Shown here piece by piece: positions 7,086 through 16,642 of a stretch of DNA of 64,000 bases. This DNA comes from Pseudomonadota bacterium (GTDB lineage: Bacteria > Bdellovibrionota_C > UBA2361 > SZUA-149 > DAOLCO01): NCBI GenBank assembly GCA_027487795.1, contig JAIYCX010000031.1, positions 124,001 to 188,000 on the forward strand, in the 5' to 3' direction. A program made the translations under genes and the position numbers. Below the pieces are notes generated by a model. The model worked only from the letters and a program-made list of their open reading frames with translations. It was not told where the DNA came from and did not search any database. Numbering within the stretch: position 1 is the stretch's first letter; the number at the start of each line of letters is the position of its first letter.

Positions 7086-9103
7086 TACATGTTAAAAAAT
7101 TCTTTAACTCGAGATACTACACCTGTAGGTGTTAGACCAAATTTCTCAGCTAAAACTTCAGCTGGAGCAGAAGCACCAAAATGATCTAGGCCTATACATA
7201 AAGTATTCTCTGTTGACCCACTAACCATAGTAACCCAGCCCATAGTAGCACCTGCTTCTATAGTAACTTTTTTAGCTTTTGGTGGAATTAGTGAATTTTT
7301 ATATTCTTTGCTTTGAACTTTATAAAGTTCGTAGCATGGCATTGATACCACTCGAACCTTTATTCCGCTCATCTCCTTAGCTGCTGCTAAGGCTAATCCA
7401 ACTTCAGACCCAGTAGCAACAAAAACTAACTCAGGCTCATCTGAACTTGACTCATAAGCAGTATATGCACCCTTACGAATATCAGCTCTCTTAAAGTAAG
7501 TTGGTCTTTCTAGTTGAGGCAGGTTCTGTCTAGTAAATATCAAAACACATGGACCATCTTTTCTTTCAAGTGCAGCGGCATAAGAGACAGCAGTTTCTAA
7601 AGCATCTGCTGGTCTAAATACATTTACATTTGGAATAAGTCTCATCATTTGTAAATGTTCAATAGGCTGATGCGTTGGGCCATCTTCACCAAGGAAAATA
7701 CTATCATGAGTATAGATAAACAGACCTCTTAAATGACATAGCGCTGCAAGTCTTAAAGTTGGCTTCATGTAATCTAAGAAACATAAGAACGTAGAGCCAT
7801 AAGGAATAAATCCGCCGTAGTAGCTAAGACCATTCATAATAGCGCCCATTCCATGCTCTCTAACGCCGAAACGTAGATTTAATCCTTCAAACTTACCTTT
7901 TAAAATATCAGTTGATGATTTAATAAGAGTTAAAGTTGACGGTTCAAGATCAGCAGAACCGCCTATTAAAGAATCAACTTTCTTAGAGGCCATCTGCAGA
8001 ACTGTTTCAGATAATTTTCTTGTTGCAGCAGCGGCACTACCTTCTGGCAAACTTGAAACTAAAGCATCTTCTAAATCTGCTGGTATTTCTAAAGCTATCT
8101 GAGAAGTTAGTCTGTTAGACAATTCTGGATTTACCTGTTTCCATGATGCATAGGACGTAGTCCACTCATTATATGAACTTTTTAGTTCTTCTTTTCTTGC
8201 TGCAAAAAGTGCACGTACATCATCTGGCACGTAGAAAGTAGGCTCAAGTGGCCAACCCATAGATTCTTTAGCTAACTTTAATTCGTCCTTACCTAAAGGA
8301 CTGCCGTGTACTCCGTATGAATCGCACTTATTTGGACTACCTTTTCCTATAATAGTTTTAGCTAATATAAGAACTGGCTTACCCTGAACTTTTGATGCTT
8401 TCGCATACACTTCATTGATTTTTTCTACATCATGACCATCGACTCTGAAAGTTTCAAAACCATAAGCTTGATATCTTTTTTCAACATCCTCAGTGAAAGC
8501 AAGAGTAGTTCTACCAGCTATGCTAATATTATTATCGTCATAAATAATTATTAAATTATCAAGTCCAAGATGCCCAGCTAAAGAAGAAGCCTCACTGCTC
8601 ACACCCTCCATCAAACATCCATCCCCGCAGAAGCACCAAACTTTATGATCTACTGGATTGAATCCACTAGCTCCATATTTTGCACTCATTACTTTTTGAC
8701 CGATTGCAAGACCTACCGCATTTCCTATCCCCTGACCCAATGGACCAGTAGTAGTCTCAACGCCATCTGTCATATATGACTCTGGGTGTCCTGGAGTAAC
8801 GCTGTCATATTGTCTGAACTGTTTTATATCATCTAGCGTAACTTTATATCCAGACAAGTGAAGCATAGAATAAAGCAACATCGATCCATGTCCGTTAGAT
8901 AAAACGAAACGGTCTCTCCCCATCCATTTTGAATCTTCTGAATTAAATTTTAAATGTTGTAACCAAAGAACCGCTGCAAGCTCTGCCATACCCATTGGCA
9001 TGCCAGGGTGTCCAGAGTTTGCTTTTTCAACTCCATCAACACTTAAAAATCTTATAGTATTAGCAGCTTTATCTAAACTAGCTTTTGAGTACGACGAGGC
9101 CAT
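7085..9103 (-). CDS. tkt: Transketolase
   Basis: 672 residues, the full length of bacterial transketolases. The enzyme moves two-carbon ketol units in the pentose phosphate (or Calvin) pathway using thiamine diphosphate. Visible family signatures: GHPGMPMGMAELA near residue 31, the ThDP/metal motif GDGCLMEG...NLIIIYDDNNISI (~158-192), HGSPLG with its catalytic histidine (~265), the SADLEPST segment (~383), and the second signature GEDGPTHQPIEHL (~470). The start ATG lies next to a 199-base divergent intergenic region. The methyltransferase gene follows with a one-base overlap. Confidence 0.97.
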   Translation of the reverse strand: MASSYSKASLDKAANTIRFLSVDGVEKANSGHPGMPMGMAELAAVLWLQHLKFNSEDSKWMGRDRFVLSNGHGSMLLYSMLHLSGYKVTLDDIKQFRQYDSVTPGHPESYMTDGVETTTGPLGQGIGNAVGLAIGQKVMSAKYGASGFNPVDHKVWCFCGDGCLMEGVSSEASSLAGHLGLDNLIIIYDDNNISIAGRTTLAFTEDVEKRYQAYGFETFRVDGHDVEKINEVYAKASKVQGKPVLILAKTIIGKGSPNKCDSYGVHGSPLGKDELKLAKESMGWPLEPTFYVPDDVRALFAARKEELKSSYNEWTTSYASWKQVNPELSNRLTSQIALEIPADLEDALVSSLPEGSAAAATRKLSETVLQMASKKVDSLIGGSADLEPSTLTLIKSSTDILKGKFEGLNLRFGVREHGMGAIMNGLSYYGGFIPYGSTFLCFLDYMKPTLRLAALCHLRGLFIYTHDSIFLGEDGPTHQPIEHLQMMRLIPNVNVFRPADALETAVSYAAALERKDGPCVLIFTRQNLPQLERPTYFKRADIRKGAYTAYESSSDEPELVFVATGSEVGLALAAAKEMSGIKVRVVSMPCYELYKVQSKEYKNSLIPPKAKKVTIEAGATMGWVTMVSGSTENTLCIGLDHFGASAPAEVLAEKFGLTPTGVVSRVKEFFNM

Positions 9104-9302
9104 GTAAAATATCCTTAAATTAATCTAATCAACTTGTTAGATGAGTTAATTACTACTAGCAAGCCACAAGGGAAACTAAATTTAGCTAATATTTAGCTAT
9201 TTTTAACAAATTTTAAGAAAAAATACCTATACCTATTGATATTAAAAGCCGAAAACCTTACCAGAGTCATTAAATAAATACTATTTTAAGGTACTACTAA
9301 TC

Positions 9303-9854
9303 TTGAACTCAGAAACCCTAGAAGAAAGCTCTAGTTTAAAAATCGGAGAACTACTGCCATATTTCTGCATCCCAGGAACAGATGGTAAGCTATATTCAAA
9401 TACAAGTTTTTCTAATTGCGCTTGTTTAGTAGTTATTTTTACAAGTAATCACTGCCCCTATGCTCAAGGTTATAAAGAAAGAATTATTGCTCTAGAGAAC
9501 TCAGTACGCTCTTTGGGCGTTAAATTTGTTACAATATGTAGCAATGATGGTCAGGCATTTCCCGAGGACAGCTTTGAAAAAATGAAGGAAATTACTTACT
9601 CATTTCCGTACCTTCATGACAAAGACCAAATAGTAGCAAAATCCTTTGGGGCAGAACTAACTCCAGAAATATTTATTTTCGATGGTAAAAAGAGTTTACA
9701 ATATCACGGGGCATTTGATGATAGCCCAAAAGATGAGTCTTCCGTAAAAAACCAATATGTAAAAGATGCAATTTTTGCAATTCTTGAGGGCATAGAAGTA
9801 CCCGTTAAACAAACTCATTTTATTGGTTGCTCTATTAAATGGTCTTTAACTTAA
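9303..9854 (+). CDS. Thioredoxin-fold peroxiredoxin-like protein (AhpC/TSA family)
   Basis: 183 residues with a thioredoxin fold resembling the AhpC/TSA 'thioredoxin family protein' group: GELLPYFCIPGTDGKLYS at the start, VVIFTSNHCPYAQGYKERI (~48-66) with the single active-site Cys in NHCPY, and the cis-Pro-like ELTPEIFIFD (~118). Only one cysteine sits in the active-site motif (CPYA, not CxxC), which favours a peroxiredoxin-like role over disulfide exchange. The start is a TTG at 9303, since no in-frame ATG precedes the conserved region. It appears to be a single-gene unit. Confidence 0.75.
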   Translation: MNSETLEESSSLKIGELLPYFCIPGTDGKLYSNTSFSNCACLVVIFTSNHCPYAQGYKERIIALENSVRSLGVKFVTICSNDGQAFPEDSFEKMKEITYSFPYLHDKDQIVAKSFGAELTPEIFIFDGKKSLQYHGAFDDSPKDESSVKNQYVKDAIFAILEGIEVPVKQTHFIGCSIKWSLT

Positions 9855-9980
9855 TTCCATAAGTTCGATACCGAACAAATTTGGTTAAAAGCTCTGAAAT
9901 CTAACTAAAATATGAATTAAATCTAATTTTGATTAAAATTTTTCTCCCCATAAGATTAAAATTAGGGCATTTTAATCTTA

Positions 9981-10373
9981 ATGGATCTTTACAGGTACTT
10001 TCACCCGCATCATAATCCTCGACTGAGAAAATCAAAGCTCAGACTTCAAGAATTAAACGAACTGAAATTAGCGACAAAAGAACTTGGAAATGCCCTAAAA
10101 AGAGCTCAAGTTAGGGTAGAAAACCAAAGTGAAAATTTAGGTGCTGCAAGTGATTATTTTAATAATAATTTAGGCATTGCAATAGAAGCCCTAGAATTAA
10201 GCCTTTCGACACTAGATGAAGTTGTTGATGCCTATCCAGAAGATACCGATCAAGATATGCTAGATATGCTAACAGAAAGAGAAATGGCACCTGGCTGGGA
10301 AGCTTGGTCAAAGTTAGTATCCGAAAAGCTATTTTCCACAGATTACCAAATACTAAAGAAGTTTGGTAAGTAA
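9981..10373 (+). CDS. Conserved-looking small helical protein, unknown function
   Basis: 130 residues. The N-terminus YRYFHPHHNPRLRK is His/Arg-rich and followed by a charged helix with coiled-coil character (residues ~18-55), then a second helical part (~60-85), and it ends in PGWEAWSKLVSE. No signal peptide or membrane segment. I have no firm family name for it. It has its own upstream intergenic region (126 bases) and is followed by 102 bases before the LOG-family gene. Confidence 0.7.
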   Translation: MDLYRYFHPHHNPRLRKSKLRLQELNELKLATKELGNALKRAQVRVENQSENLGAASDYFNNNLGIAIEALELSLSTLDEVVDAYPEDTDQDMLDMLTEREMAPGWEAWSKLVSEKLFSTDYQILKKFGK

Positions 10374-10461
10374 TTAAGAGAGTCATTTTAGACATACGAA
10401 GCCCTTGACGAGACCTCCTCTTAGGTTTCTAATCCAGCAAATTTCACTGAAGTAAATAGAG

Positions 10462-10467
10462 TATAAT
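10462..10467 (+). promoter_or_regulatory. Possible -10 box of the LOG-cysS operon
   Basis: TATAAT at 10462-10467 lies nine bases before the ATG at 10476. A matching -35 at the usual distance is not convincing, and the resulting transcript would have a very short leader. Confidence 0.3.
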
Positions 10468-10475
10468 ATTCCAAA

Positions 10476-11177
10476 ATGGATGACATAAAAAAATCTCGAA
10501 GAAAAAGACTAACAGAAAGACTCAGCGTATTAAGAGATAGAACTAGAGTACTAGAATTAGAATTAGCAAACTATACTAACGATTATTATCGTACCTGTAT
10601 TTTTGGAAGTGCGAGAATTAAACCTGATGACGAAGTCTACAAGCAAACAATGGAAATCGGCGAGAGACTAGGAAAACTCGGCATCGATGTACTTACAGGA
10701 GGTGGCCCAGGTTTAATGGAAGCTGCAAACCGTGGTGTTCTTACTGGAAAAGAAAAATCCGGCTCCAAAAGTAAATCCATTGGTATCACTATTGAACTAA
10801 ATAAGTTCGAAGAAGAACAAAGCAAACATCTAGACATAAAACATCACCACAGAAGATTTTCTTCCAGACTAGAAGACTTCATGCGCTTATCAAATTCCGT
10901 AATAATTGTTAAGGGCGGCATAGGTACAGTTCTCGAACTATATTATACTTGGCAACTAATTCAGGTTGGCCACATGTCAGTAAGACCTTTAATACTGGTT
11001 GATTCAAAGTTCTGGAAAGGGCTAATTGACTGGATGGAAGAGACAGTAGTTAAAGAAAAACTAATCAGCCCAGGCGACATAAAGTTTGCTATACTAGTAG
11101 ATACTCCTGAAGAAGCTGTCAAACTAATTGAAGAAGATTATAAAAAATTCAAAGAAGAAAAAACAATTAAAAAATGA
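10476..11177 (+). CDS. LOG family / TIGR00730 Rossmann-fold protein
   Basis: 233 residues with the signature of the LOG (lysine decarboxylase-like) family, which includes cytokinin-riboside monophosphate phosphoribohydrolases and nucleotide 5'-monophosphate nucleosidases: FGSARI (~46), GGGPGLMEAANRG (~76-88), and KGGIGTVLELYYTWQLIQVGH (~146-166), where most family members have PGGxGTxxE. The first 35 residues are basic and coiled. It overlaps cysS by four bases (ATGA), so the two are likely translated together. The natural substrate is not determined by sequence. Confidence 0.88.
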   Translation: MDDIKKSRRKRLTERLSVLRDRTRVLELELANYTNDYYRTCIFGSARIKPDDEVYKQTMEIGERLGKLGIDVLTGGGPGLMEAANRGVLTGKEKSGSKSKSIGITIELNKFEEEQSKHLDIKHHHRRFSSRLEDFMRLSNSVIIVKGGIGTVLELYYTWQLIQVGHMSVRPLILVDSKFWKGLIDWMEETVVKEKLISPGDIKFAILVDTPEEAVKLIEEDYKKFKEEKTIKK

Positions 11178-12592
11178 AGTTAGTATCCCTATATAATACT
11201 CTATCCAAGAGTTTAGAAGTTCTAGATAAAGAAAAGGATGAAAAAGTAGGAATATATTGCTGCGGACCTACCGTTTATAATTTTCAGCATATTGGCAATC
11301 TTAGAACTTATATTTTTGAAGACATACTTAGCAGAAGCCTGAGACTCGCGGGCTATAAAGTAAAACATGTAATGAACATTACTGACGTAGGTCATCTTGC
11401 TTCAGATGCAGATGATGGCGAAGACAAGATGGCTCTTGCTAGTAAAAAAGAAGGTAAAAAATCAGAAGAAATAGCCGCATTTTATACAAATATTTTTTTC
11501 GAAGATTGTAAAGCCCTAAACATACAAAGACCAGATGTAGTATGTAAAGCCACAGATCATATCAAGCAAATGATTAATTTGATACAAAAACTCATACAAA
11601 AAGACATCGCATATAAAAGTAACGATAATATCTATTTAGATATCTCAAAAATACCGGACTACGGGAAACTAGCTGGCCTTAACTTAGAAAGCTTAAAAGA
11701 TGGTGCCCGAATAGAAGTTGATAACTCAAAAAGAAATGCACAAGATTTTGTACTATGGTTTACCAAGTCAAAATTTGAAAATCATGAGCTCCTATGGGAC
11801 TCTCCTTTTGGAAAAGGATATCCTGGTTGGCACATCGAATGCAGCGCAATGTCCATGGAGTATTTAGGAGAATCTTTTGACATACATTGCGGAGGAATCG
11901 ACCACATCCCCGTTCACCATACAAATGAAATTGCACAAAGTGAAGGAGCTACAGGAAAACCATTTGCTAAATTCTGGCTTCACGGAGGATTTTTAGTTCA
12001 AAGCAGTGGGAAAATGTCCAAATCTACAGGAGATTTTCTTACAATTGCGAGGCTGATAGAAAAAGGATTTGAACCACTACAATACAGATTTCTTTGCTTA
12101 GGAACTCACTACAGAAACGAACTTTCATGGTCATGGGAAGCCTTAGAAGGAGCCAAAAACTCCTTAAATAGTCTTAGAAAAAAAGTCGCTCAAGCTTATA
12201 ATTCTTTAAATTCAGAAGTTAATTTAGAGAATTTAAACTGGCAAAGCGAGAATTACTTAACTGATTTGTTATCCCCTCTTTTTCAAGACCTAAATTGCCC
12301 AAGAGCATTAGCTAAACTAAATGAAATACTTTCATCAAACACACTAAGCTCAGAAGAAAAAATTAAAGCCACTATTATAATAGATGATATTTTTCAGCTA
12401 AAATTAATACCAACGGAAACTTCAAAATCAGAAGAGATTCCAGAAGAAATTACTCAGATGGCCAGAGATAGAGAAAATGCGAGAAAGAAAAAAAACTTTG
12501 CCGAAGCTGATACTCTTAGAAATAAAATCTCAGCAGCAGGATTCTTACTCGAAGACGGGCCTAATGGATTTATCATAAAGAGAAATAACTAA
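11174..12592 (+). CDS. cysS: Cysteine--tRNA ligase
   Basis: 472 residues, matching the bacterial CysRS length. Class I signature HIGN (in FQHIGNLR, ~residue 38) and the KMSKS loop in [10 protein letters not shown] (~279) are intact. Zinc ligands are visible: the Cys in CCGPTVY (~29), [11 protein letters not shown] (~220) and [15 protein letters not shown] (~245). The C-terminal anticodon-binding region ends with a Lys-rich tail. It overlaps the LOG gene upstream and touches the epimerase gene downstream (TAATG). Confidence 0.97.
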   Translation: MKLVSLYNTLSKSLEVLDKEKDEKVGIYCCGPTVYNFQHIGNLRTYIFEDILSRSLRLAGYKVKHVMNITDVGHLASDADDGEDKMALASKKEGKKSEEIAAFYTNIFFEDCKALNIQRPDVVCKATDHIKQMINLIQKLIQKDIAYKSNDNIYLDISKIPDYGKLAGLNLESLKDGARIEVDNSKRNAQDFVLWFTKSKFENHELLWDSPFGKGYPGWHIECSAMSMEYLGESFDIHCGGIDHIPVHHTNEIAQSEGATGKPFAKFWLHGGFLVQSSGKMSKSTGDFLTIARLIEKGFEPLQYRFLCLGTHYRNELSWSWEALEGAKNSLNSLRKKVAQAYNSLNSEVNLENLNWQSENYLTDLLSPLFQDLNCPRALAKLNEILSSNTLSSEEKIKATIIIDDIFQLKLIPTETSKSEEIPEEITQMARDRENARKKKNFAEADTLRNKISAAGFLLEDGPNGFIIKRNN

Positions 12593-13566
12593 TGTCTGAT
12601 TTTAATAACGTTGTAGTATTTGGTGGCGCTGGTTACATAGGCTGTATTACTGTTGAATTACTGCTTAAGCAGGGATTCAATGTTACTGTATTTGATAATA
12701 TGCTTTTTGGCTCTGCAGGGCTAGATCACCTAAAAACGAACACTAAACTTAAAATAATTGAAGCATCTATTTGCGATACCGTTGCTGTTTCTGCTGCTGT
12801 AAAAGGAGCAGAGGCAGTAATTCTTCTAGCTGCAATCGTTGGGCACCGTGTTAAAGAAGTCCCTGCAACGTTAATGAGAACTACTAATTTTCTAGCTTCC
12901 ACAGTTGTACTAGACGCAGCAATTGAACATGGCGTGTCTAGATTTATATTCGCTTCTACTAATAGCGTGTACGGTGCAGAAAGTGGGCTATTCTTCGAAA
13001 CTTCAATGCCTAGTCCAGTAAGTTTATACGCTAGATTGAAACTGAGAATGGAAGAAAGAATAATAAATGCTAAAAAAAGAGCTAGCTTTCATCCATTAGC
13101 ATTAAGAATTGGAACTTGTTATGGGATTTCTCCCAGAATGAGATTTGATCTAGTTGTAAATTCCCTTATTCGAGATGCCATAGAAACCGGTGAACTTACT
13201 ATAGAAAGTGGCGAGCAGATGAGGGCATTTATTCATGTAAAAGATGCGGCAAACGCAATCGTACTTTCGCTTTTAGCTCATGAAAATTTAATAAGTGGTG
13301 AAGTTTTTAATCTTGCTGCCAATGATCAAAATCTGCAAATAAATCAAGTTGCAAGTATCATTAAAGAAATGATGCCTGAAATTTCAGTTAAGATATTACC
13401 GGGTGAGCCGGACCTTGCGAGTTATAAATTAAGCTCTAAAAAAATAGAAAAAGTATTGGATTTTAAACCTGTTTTAACTATTGAAGACAGCTTAGTTGAA
13501 ATTAGATCTGCTTTCGAACAAGGGCTATATAAAGACACCCAGTCTCCGCGCTATAATAATACTTAG
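12592..13566 (+). CDS. NAD-dependent epimerase/dehydratase
   Basis: 324 residues of the extended short-chain dehydrogenase family. Visible: the nucleotide-binding GGAGYIGCITVELLLKQG (~10-28), the FDN acidic loop (~35), catalytic Ser in ASTNSVYG (~125) and the YxxxK pair in YARLK (~146-150). It resembles UDP-glucose 4-epimerase/dTDP-sugar enzymes in nucleotide-sugar metabolism, but the substrate cannot be assigned. Its start overlaps the cysS stop by one base, so it is the third gene of the operon. Confidence 0.88.
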   Translation: MSDFNNVVVFGGAGYIGCITVELLLKQGFNVTVFDNMLFGSAGLDHLKTNTKLKIIEASICDTVAVSAAVKGAEAVILLAAIVGHRVKEVPATLMRTTNFLASTVVLDAAIEHGVSRFIFASTNSVYGAESGLFFETSMPSPVSLYARLKLRMEERIINAKKRASFHPLALRIGTCYGISPRMRFDLVVNSLIRDAIETGELTIESGEQMRAFIHVKDAANAIVLSLLAHENLISGEVFNLAANDQNLQINQVASIIKEMMPEISVKILPGEPDLASYKLSSKKIEKVLDFKPVLTIEDSLVEIRSAFEQGLYKDTQSPRYNNT

Positions 13567-13613
13567 CATAATAATACTTAGCTAAAAATCATTTTAGAAT
13601 ATATATTATTCGT

Positions 13614-14582
13614 ATGAACAGAGTCTCTAAATTATTATTTTTAACCATATTCTCCGCTTGCTCTATTTCGTCTTGTAGCAAGAAGATTTGGAATAATACC
13701 GACAGCTCTAAATCAGAACGAGGCTTATTAATAGACGGCCAAGATGCGTATGATGAGACAGCTGAAAGATGGGCTAAGGTTAAAAGCAAAAGCTCCCCAG
13801 TGCGAGGATGGGAATACGTAATAGATAAGTTAATGAAAGCTGGGGTAGATACAAAAACTCTTGCAGAAATATACTCAGATCCAAGAATTCCAACTTGGAC
13901 TCCGATTTCTTTTAAAGTGAAACCAAAAGAATCAAAACAAAGCTACCAAGAACATATAAACGAAGCAGCTCTTAAAAATGCCATTATCTTTTACAAAGAA
14001 AATATAAATTATTTTAAAAGTGCTGAACAGAAATTTGGTGTTTCTCAGTCTATAATTCTTTCTATTTTACAAGTTGAAACAAAATGTGGGAAGAATACAG
14101 GTAACGAACCAATAATATATTGGCTCTCAAGATTAGTAAGTGCAGGCTTTCCACCAAATCTCACTTATAATCTTAGCGAATCAAAAGAAACACCGCTTCC
14201 AACACTTAAAGAATTTGAAGAAAGAGCAAGCTGGCTTGAAGAAGAATTTCTACCTCACCTCATTTCAACAATACAAATATCTCAAAAAGCCGGCGCTAGC
14301 CCTCTAGATATTGTAGGATCCAAGGGTGGAGCAATCGGAATGCCACAATTCCTCCCAGGCAATGTGGAGAAATTCGGGATCGATGGAGATAAAAACGGAT
14401 CTGTTAATATCTATACTCCTGCCGATGCAATTCTTTCAGTAGCAAATTTTTTAAAGCTTCATGGCTGGAAAAATGGACAAACAGAACAGCAGAAACACAA
14501 TGTTATTCTAGAATATAACCGATCTACTGCTTATGCAGAAACTGTACTCTCTATGTCTAAAAGACTAGAGAAAAAAATATAG
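13614..14582 (+). CDS. Lytic murein transglycosylase lipoprotein (MltB-like)
   Basis: 322 residues. An N-terminal lipoprotein signal (SACSISSC, Cys ~20) predicts membrane anchoring facing the periplasm. The SLT_2/MltB-type domain is recognised from ILSILQVETKCGKNTG (catalytic Glu ~145), RASWLEEEF, KGGAIGMPQFLPGN (~236-249), the NIYTPADAILSVANFLKLHGW segment (~263 on) and the closing LEYNRSTAYAETVL (Asn-Arg-Ser variant). It cleaves peptidoglycan glycan strands to 1,6-anhydro products. Confidence 0.87.
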   Translation: MNRVSKLLFLTIFSACSISSCSKKIWNNTDSSKSERGLLIDGQDAYDETAERWAKVKSKSSPVRGWEYVIDKLMKAGVDTKTLAEIYSDPRIPTWTPISFKVKPKESKQSYQEHINEAALKNAIIFYKENINYFKSAEQKFGVSQSIILSILQVETKCGKNTGNEPIIYWLSRLVSAGFPPNLTYNLSESKETPLPTLKEFEERASWLEEEFLPHLISTIQISQKAGASPLDIVGSKGGAIGMPQFLPGNVEKFGIDGDKNGSVNIYTPADAILSVANFLKLHGWKNGQTEQQKHNVILEYNRSTAYAETVLSMSKRLEKKI

Positions 14583-14589
14583 GTTAAAT

Positions 14590-14946
14590 TTGAGTAGCAC
14601 GCCCAAATTAATAAAAGGTATAGAAGTTGAAGATAACATAATTAATATGCTATTGCCTGAATTAAAACAGGGTTTAACAATTTGCAATAAACTCATAAAA
14701 GAAGAGGTCACAAGCGAGAACAAAGGCCTGCCCAACATTACAGAAAAACCCAACTTACTCTCATATTTTCACAAACTTAAAGGAAGTGCCGGGTTTGTCG
14801 GTTTTAGCGAAATTGAGGAACTATCTAGAAAGCTTGAGGTTTTCATTAGAAATGACGATATAGAATATAAGAACGCAGTTATAAACTTAAGATCGGAACT
14901 TACTAATCTACTTAATGAAATTGAGCTTGCTCGTAAAGAAAACTAG
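14590..14946 (+). CDS. HPt (histidine phosphotransfer) domain protein
   Basis: 118 residues starting at TTG 14590, seven bases after the transglycosylase stop. The core FHKLKGSAGFVGFSEIEELS (~60-79) matches the HPt signature H-x-x-KGSAG, with the phosphoaccepting His near residue 61. The remainder is a helical bundle. HPt proteins relay phosphate between receiver domains in phosphorelays; no histidine kinase is nearby, the nearest receiver being the CheY-like protein some 45 kb away at 59979. The next gene overlaps or abuts its end. Confidence 0.8.
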   Translation: MSSTPKLIKGIEVEDNIINMLLPELKQGLTICNKLIKEEVTSENKGLPNITEKPNLLSYFHKLKGSAGFVGFSEIEELSRKLEVFIRNDDIEYKNAVINLRSELTNLLNEIELARKEN

Positions 14947-14947
14947 A

Positions 14948-15901
14948 GTGAAACTTAGATCATTTATAGATTTCTTTGGGCTAATTTTATTTAAGACTAT
15001 CTTTCTATTCATCGACTACCTTCCAAAACAACTGGGGAAGTTTATTTGCTTAGTATTAGTAAAACTAATTGTATTACTAATACCAAGATCCAAATATGTA
15101 ATGCATAGAAACCTACAATTATTATTTCCTACTATGTCCACAAAGGAAAGAAGAGAAATAATCAAGAAACATAAAATAGTATTAGCAGAAAATATTTATG
15201 GTTTTTCTCAGAGTAAATTCTTAACTAAAGAAAATGTTAAAGAAGTATTAGATGTTACTGAAATAGAAGATACAATAAATGAGATAATTAATAACAAAAC
15301 AGGAGTTGGGTATTTATTTCTAATCCCCCATTTTGGATGTTTTGAATTATTTGGACAAGCTTGGTCTTTGTATGATCGCCCCTACTCAATACTAGCAAGA
15401 GGATTTAACCTCCCCTTTATAGACGGTTGGTGGAATAAACGTAGAGAGATCAATGGTAACCAAATTTTTGGTAGAAAAGGCGGCTTCAGTGAAGTGACGA
15501 AAAGACTTTCTCGAGGAGATAATGTTGCAATTCTTTTTGATCAAAATGTAAAAAGATCTCATGGTATGTTTGTACCATTTTTTGGAATCGAAGCTTCCAC
15601 AACAAAAACTCTTGCCTTAGCTTCACTAAGAACTGGATGTCAGGTAGTACTTAGCGTAGTACTACCAGTAAGTGACACAAAATATAAACTTATAGTTAAG
15701 AAGATAAAGAGACCTCAAGATAGAGAAGGAGATCAGGATCAACAAGTAAGGGAAACTATAGTAGACGCTAACCTTGCTCTAGAAGAACTAGTTAAAGAGT
15801 ATCCTGAACAATGGTTTTTAATGCACAGACGCTTTAAAACCAGGCCTTTAGGAGAAAATGAAAACTTCTATGATGAAGTGCTATATCCTGTAGATAGATA
15901 G
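14948..15901 (+). CDS. Lipid A/lysophospholipid acyltransferase (LpxL/HtrB family)
   Basis: The frame is open from an ATG at 14915, but a GTG at 14948, one base after the HPt gene stop (14944-14946), gives a protein of 317 residues starting MKLRSFIDFF; either start is possible and neither has a strong ribosome binding site. An N-terminal hydrophobic anchor is followed by the HX4E catalytic motif HFGCFE (~residue 132), the ILFDQNVKRSHGMFVPFFG block (~200-218) and TKTLALASLRTGCQV. These match late acyltransferases that add secondary acyl chains to lipid A at the inner membrane, implying an LPS-bearing outer membrane. Confidence 0.87.
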   Translation: MKLRSFIDFFGLILFKTIFLFIDYLPKQLGKFICLVLVKLIVLLIPRSKYVMHRNLQLLFPTMSTKERREIIKKHKIVLAENIYGFSQSKFLTKENVKEVLDVTEIEDTINEIINNKTGVGYLFLIPHFGCFELFGQAWSLYDRPYSILARGFNLPFIDGWWNKRREINGNQIFGRKGGFSEVTKRLSRGDNVAILFDQNVKRSHGMFVPFFGIEASTTKTLALASLRTGCQVVLSVVLPVSDTKYKLIVKKIKRPQDREGDQDQQVRETIVDANLALEELVKEYPEQWFLMHRRFKTRPLGENENFYDEVLYPVDR

Positions 15902-15908
15902 AAAAACT

Positions 15909-16232
15909 TTAATTAATCTTTATCGCTTCGCTTTTTAATCTTAAGTCTTGGACGTAGCACTCCTGCTTTCTTTTTGTAGAAGTCCAAATCTTACAAAACT
16001 CTTTGGGTATTCCTCTATCCTCGCATCCGTAAGGACAAAGTGCTCTTGTGATACTGCCATTAGGACTAATTATTTCATACTCGCCCACTTCTAAAGTACC
16101 ATCTAACTCTTCTTTCATGGAAGGGTGAGTTGCATTTAACTTAGCTTTGTCAAATTCAGTACCTAAATCTTCCGCGAACGAACTCGAAGAAAATAGCAAA
16201 AATAGTAATATAGAAAACTTATATTTATTCAT
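15909..16232 (-). CDS. Small secreted protein, unknown function
   Basis: 107 residues with a clean Sec signal peptide (MNKYKFSILLFLLFSSSSFAED, cleavage expected after Ala ~20). The mature part has four cysteines (CPYGC, FCKIW, ECYV) that could form two disulfides in the periplasm. The family is not recognised. Its start overlaps the end of the SEC-C gene by eight bases, so it is co-transcribed with that gene and dapB. Confidence 0.7.
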   Translation of the reverse strand: MNKYKFSILLFLLFSSSSFAEDLGTEFDKAKLNATHPSMKEELDGTLEVGEYEIISPNGSITRALCPYGCEDRGIPKEFCKIWTSTKRKQECYVQDLRLKSEAIKIN

Positions 16233-16641
16233 TTAAAATCTTTCCATCAATTAGAAACCATCTATCCATTTGCTTTTCAAAACGACTCTTTTCATGATGA
16301 AGATGTTCTTCATCTCCAATTTTAAACTTAGCTTTAAATTCGACTGTGGCATGCACCGGTGAATTTTCTTTCACCTCAATCACTTCAAGTCCTAGCCATT
16401 CTGATTGCTCGGACCAAATTTTAGCACCTGCCCTATCAAACTTCTTTCGATCCATTAATGGCAAGGTTCGAGTTAAATATTCTATTTCGCCGATAGCGTA
16501 AGCTGTATACCTAGATCTCATTAAAGACTCAGCAGTTGGAGGATGTTGTTTAGTGGTAATAAATTTACCACAACAATCGGAGAACAAAACTCCACTTGAG
16601 CATGGACAACTCGTATCAGGTGTAATTTCAGAAAGCTTCAC
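16225..16641 (-). CDS. YchJ/UPF0225-type SEC-C motif protein
   Basis: 138 residues. The N-terminus carries the SEC-C zinc motif CPCSSGVLFSDCCGKF (~13-28), followed by the typical YchJ core AESLMRSRYTAYAIGEIEYLTRTL (~39-62) and an NTF2-like fold ending in WFLIDGKI. Family function is unknown. It sits one base from the end of dapB and overlaps the small secreted protein gene. Confidence 0.87.
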   Translation of the reverse strand: MKLSEITPDTSCPCSSGVLFSDCCGKFITTKQHPPTAESLMRSRYTAYAIGEIEYLTRTLPLMDRKKFDRAGAKIWSEQSEWLGLEVIEVKENSPVHATVEFKAKFKIGDEEHLHHEKSRFEKQMDRWFLIDGKILNE

Positions 16642-16642
16642 T

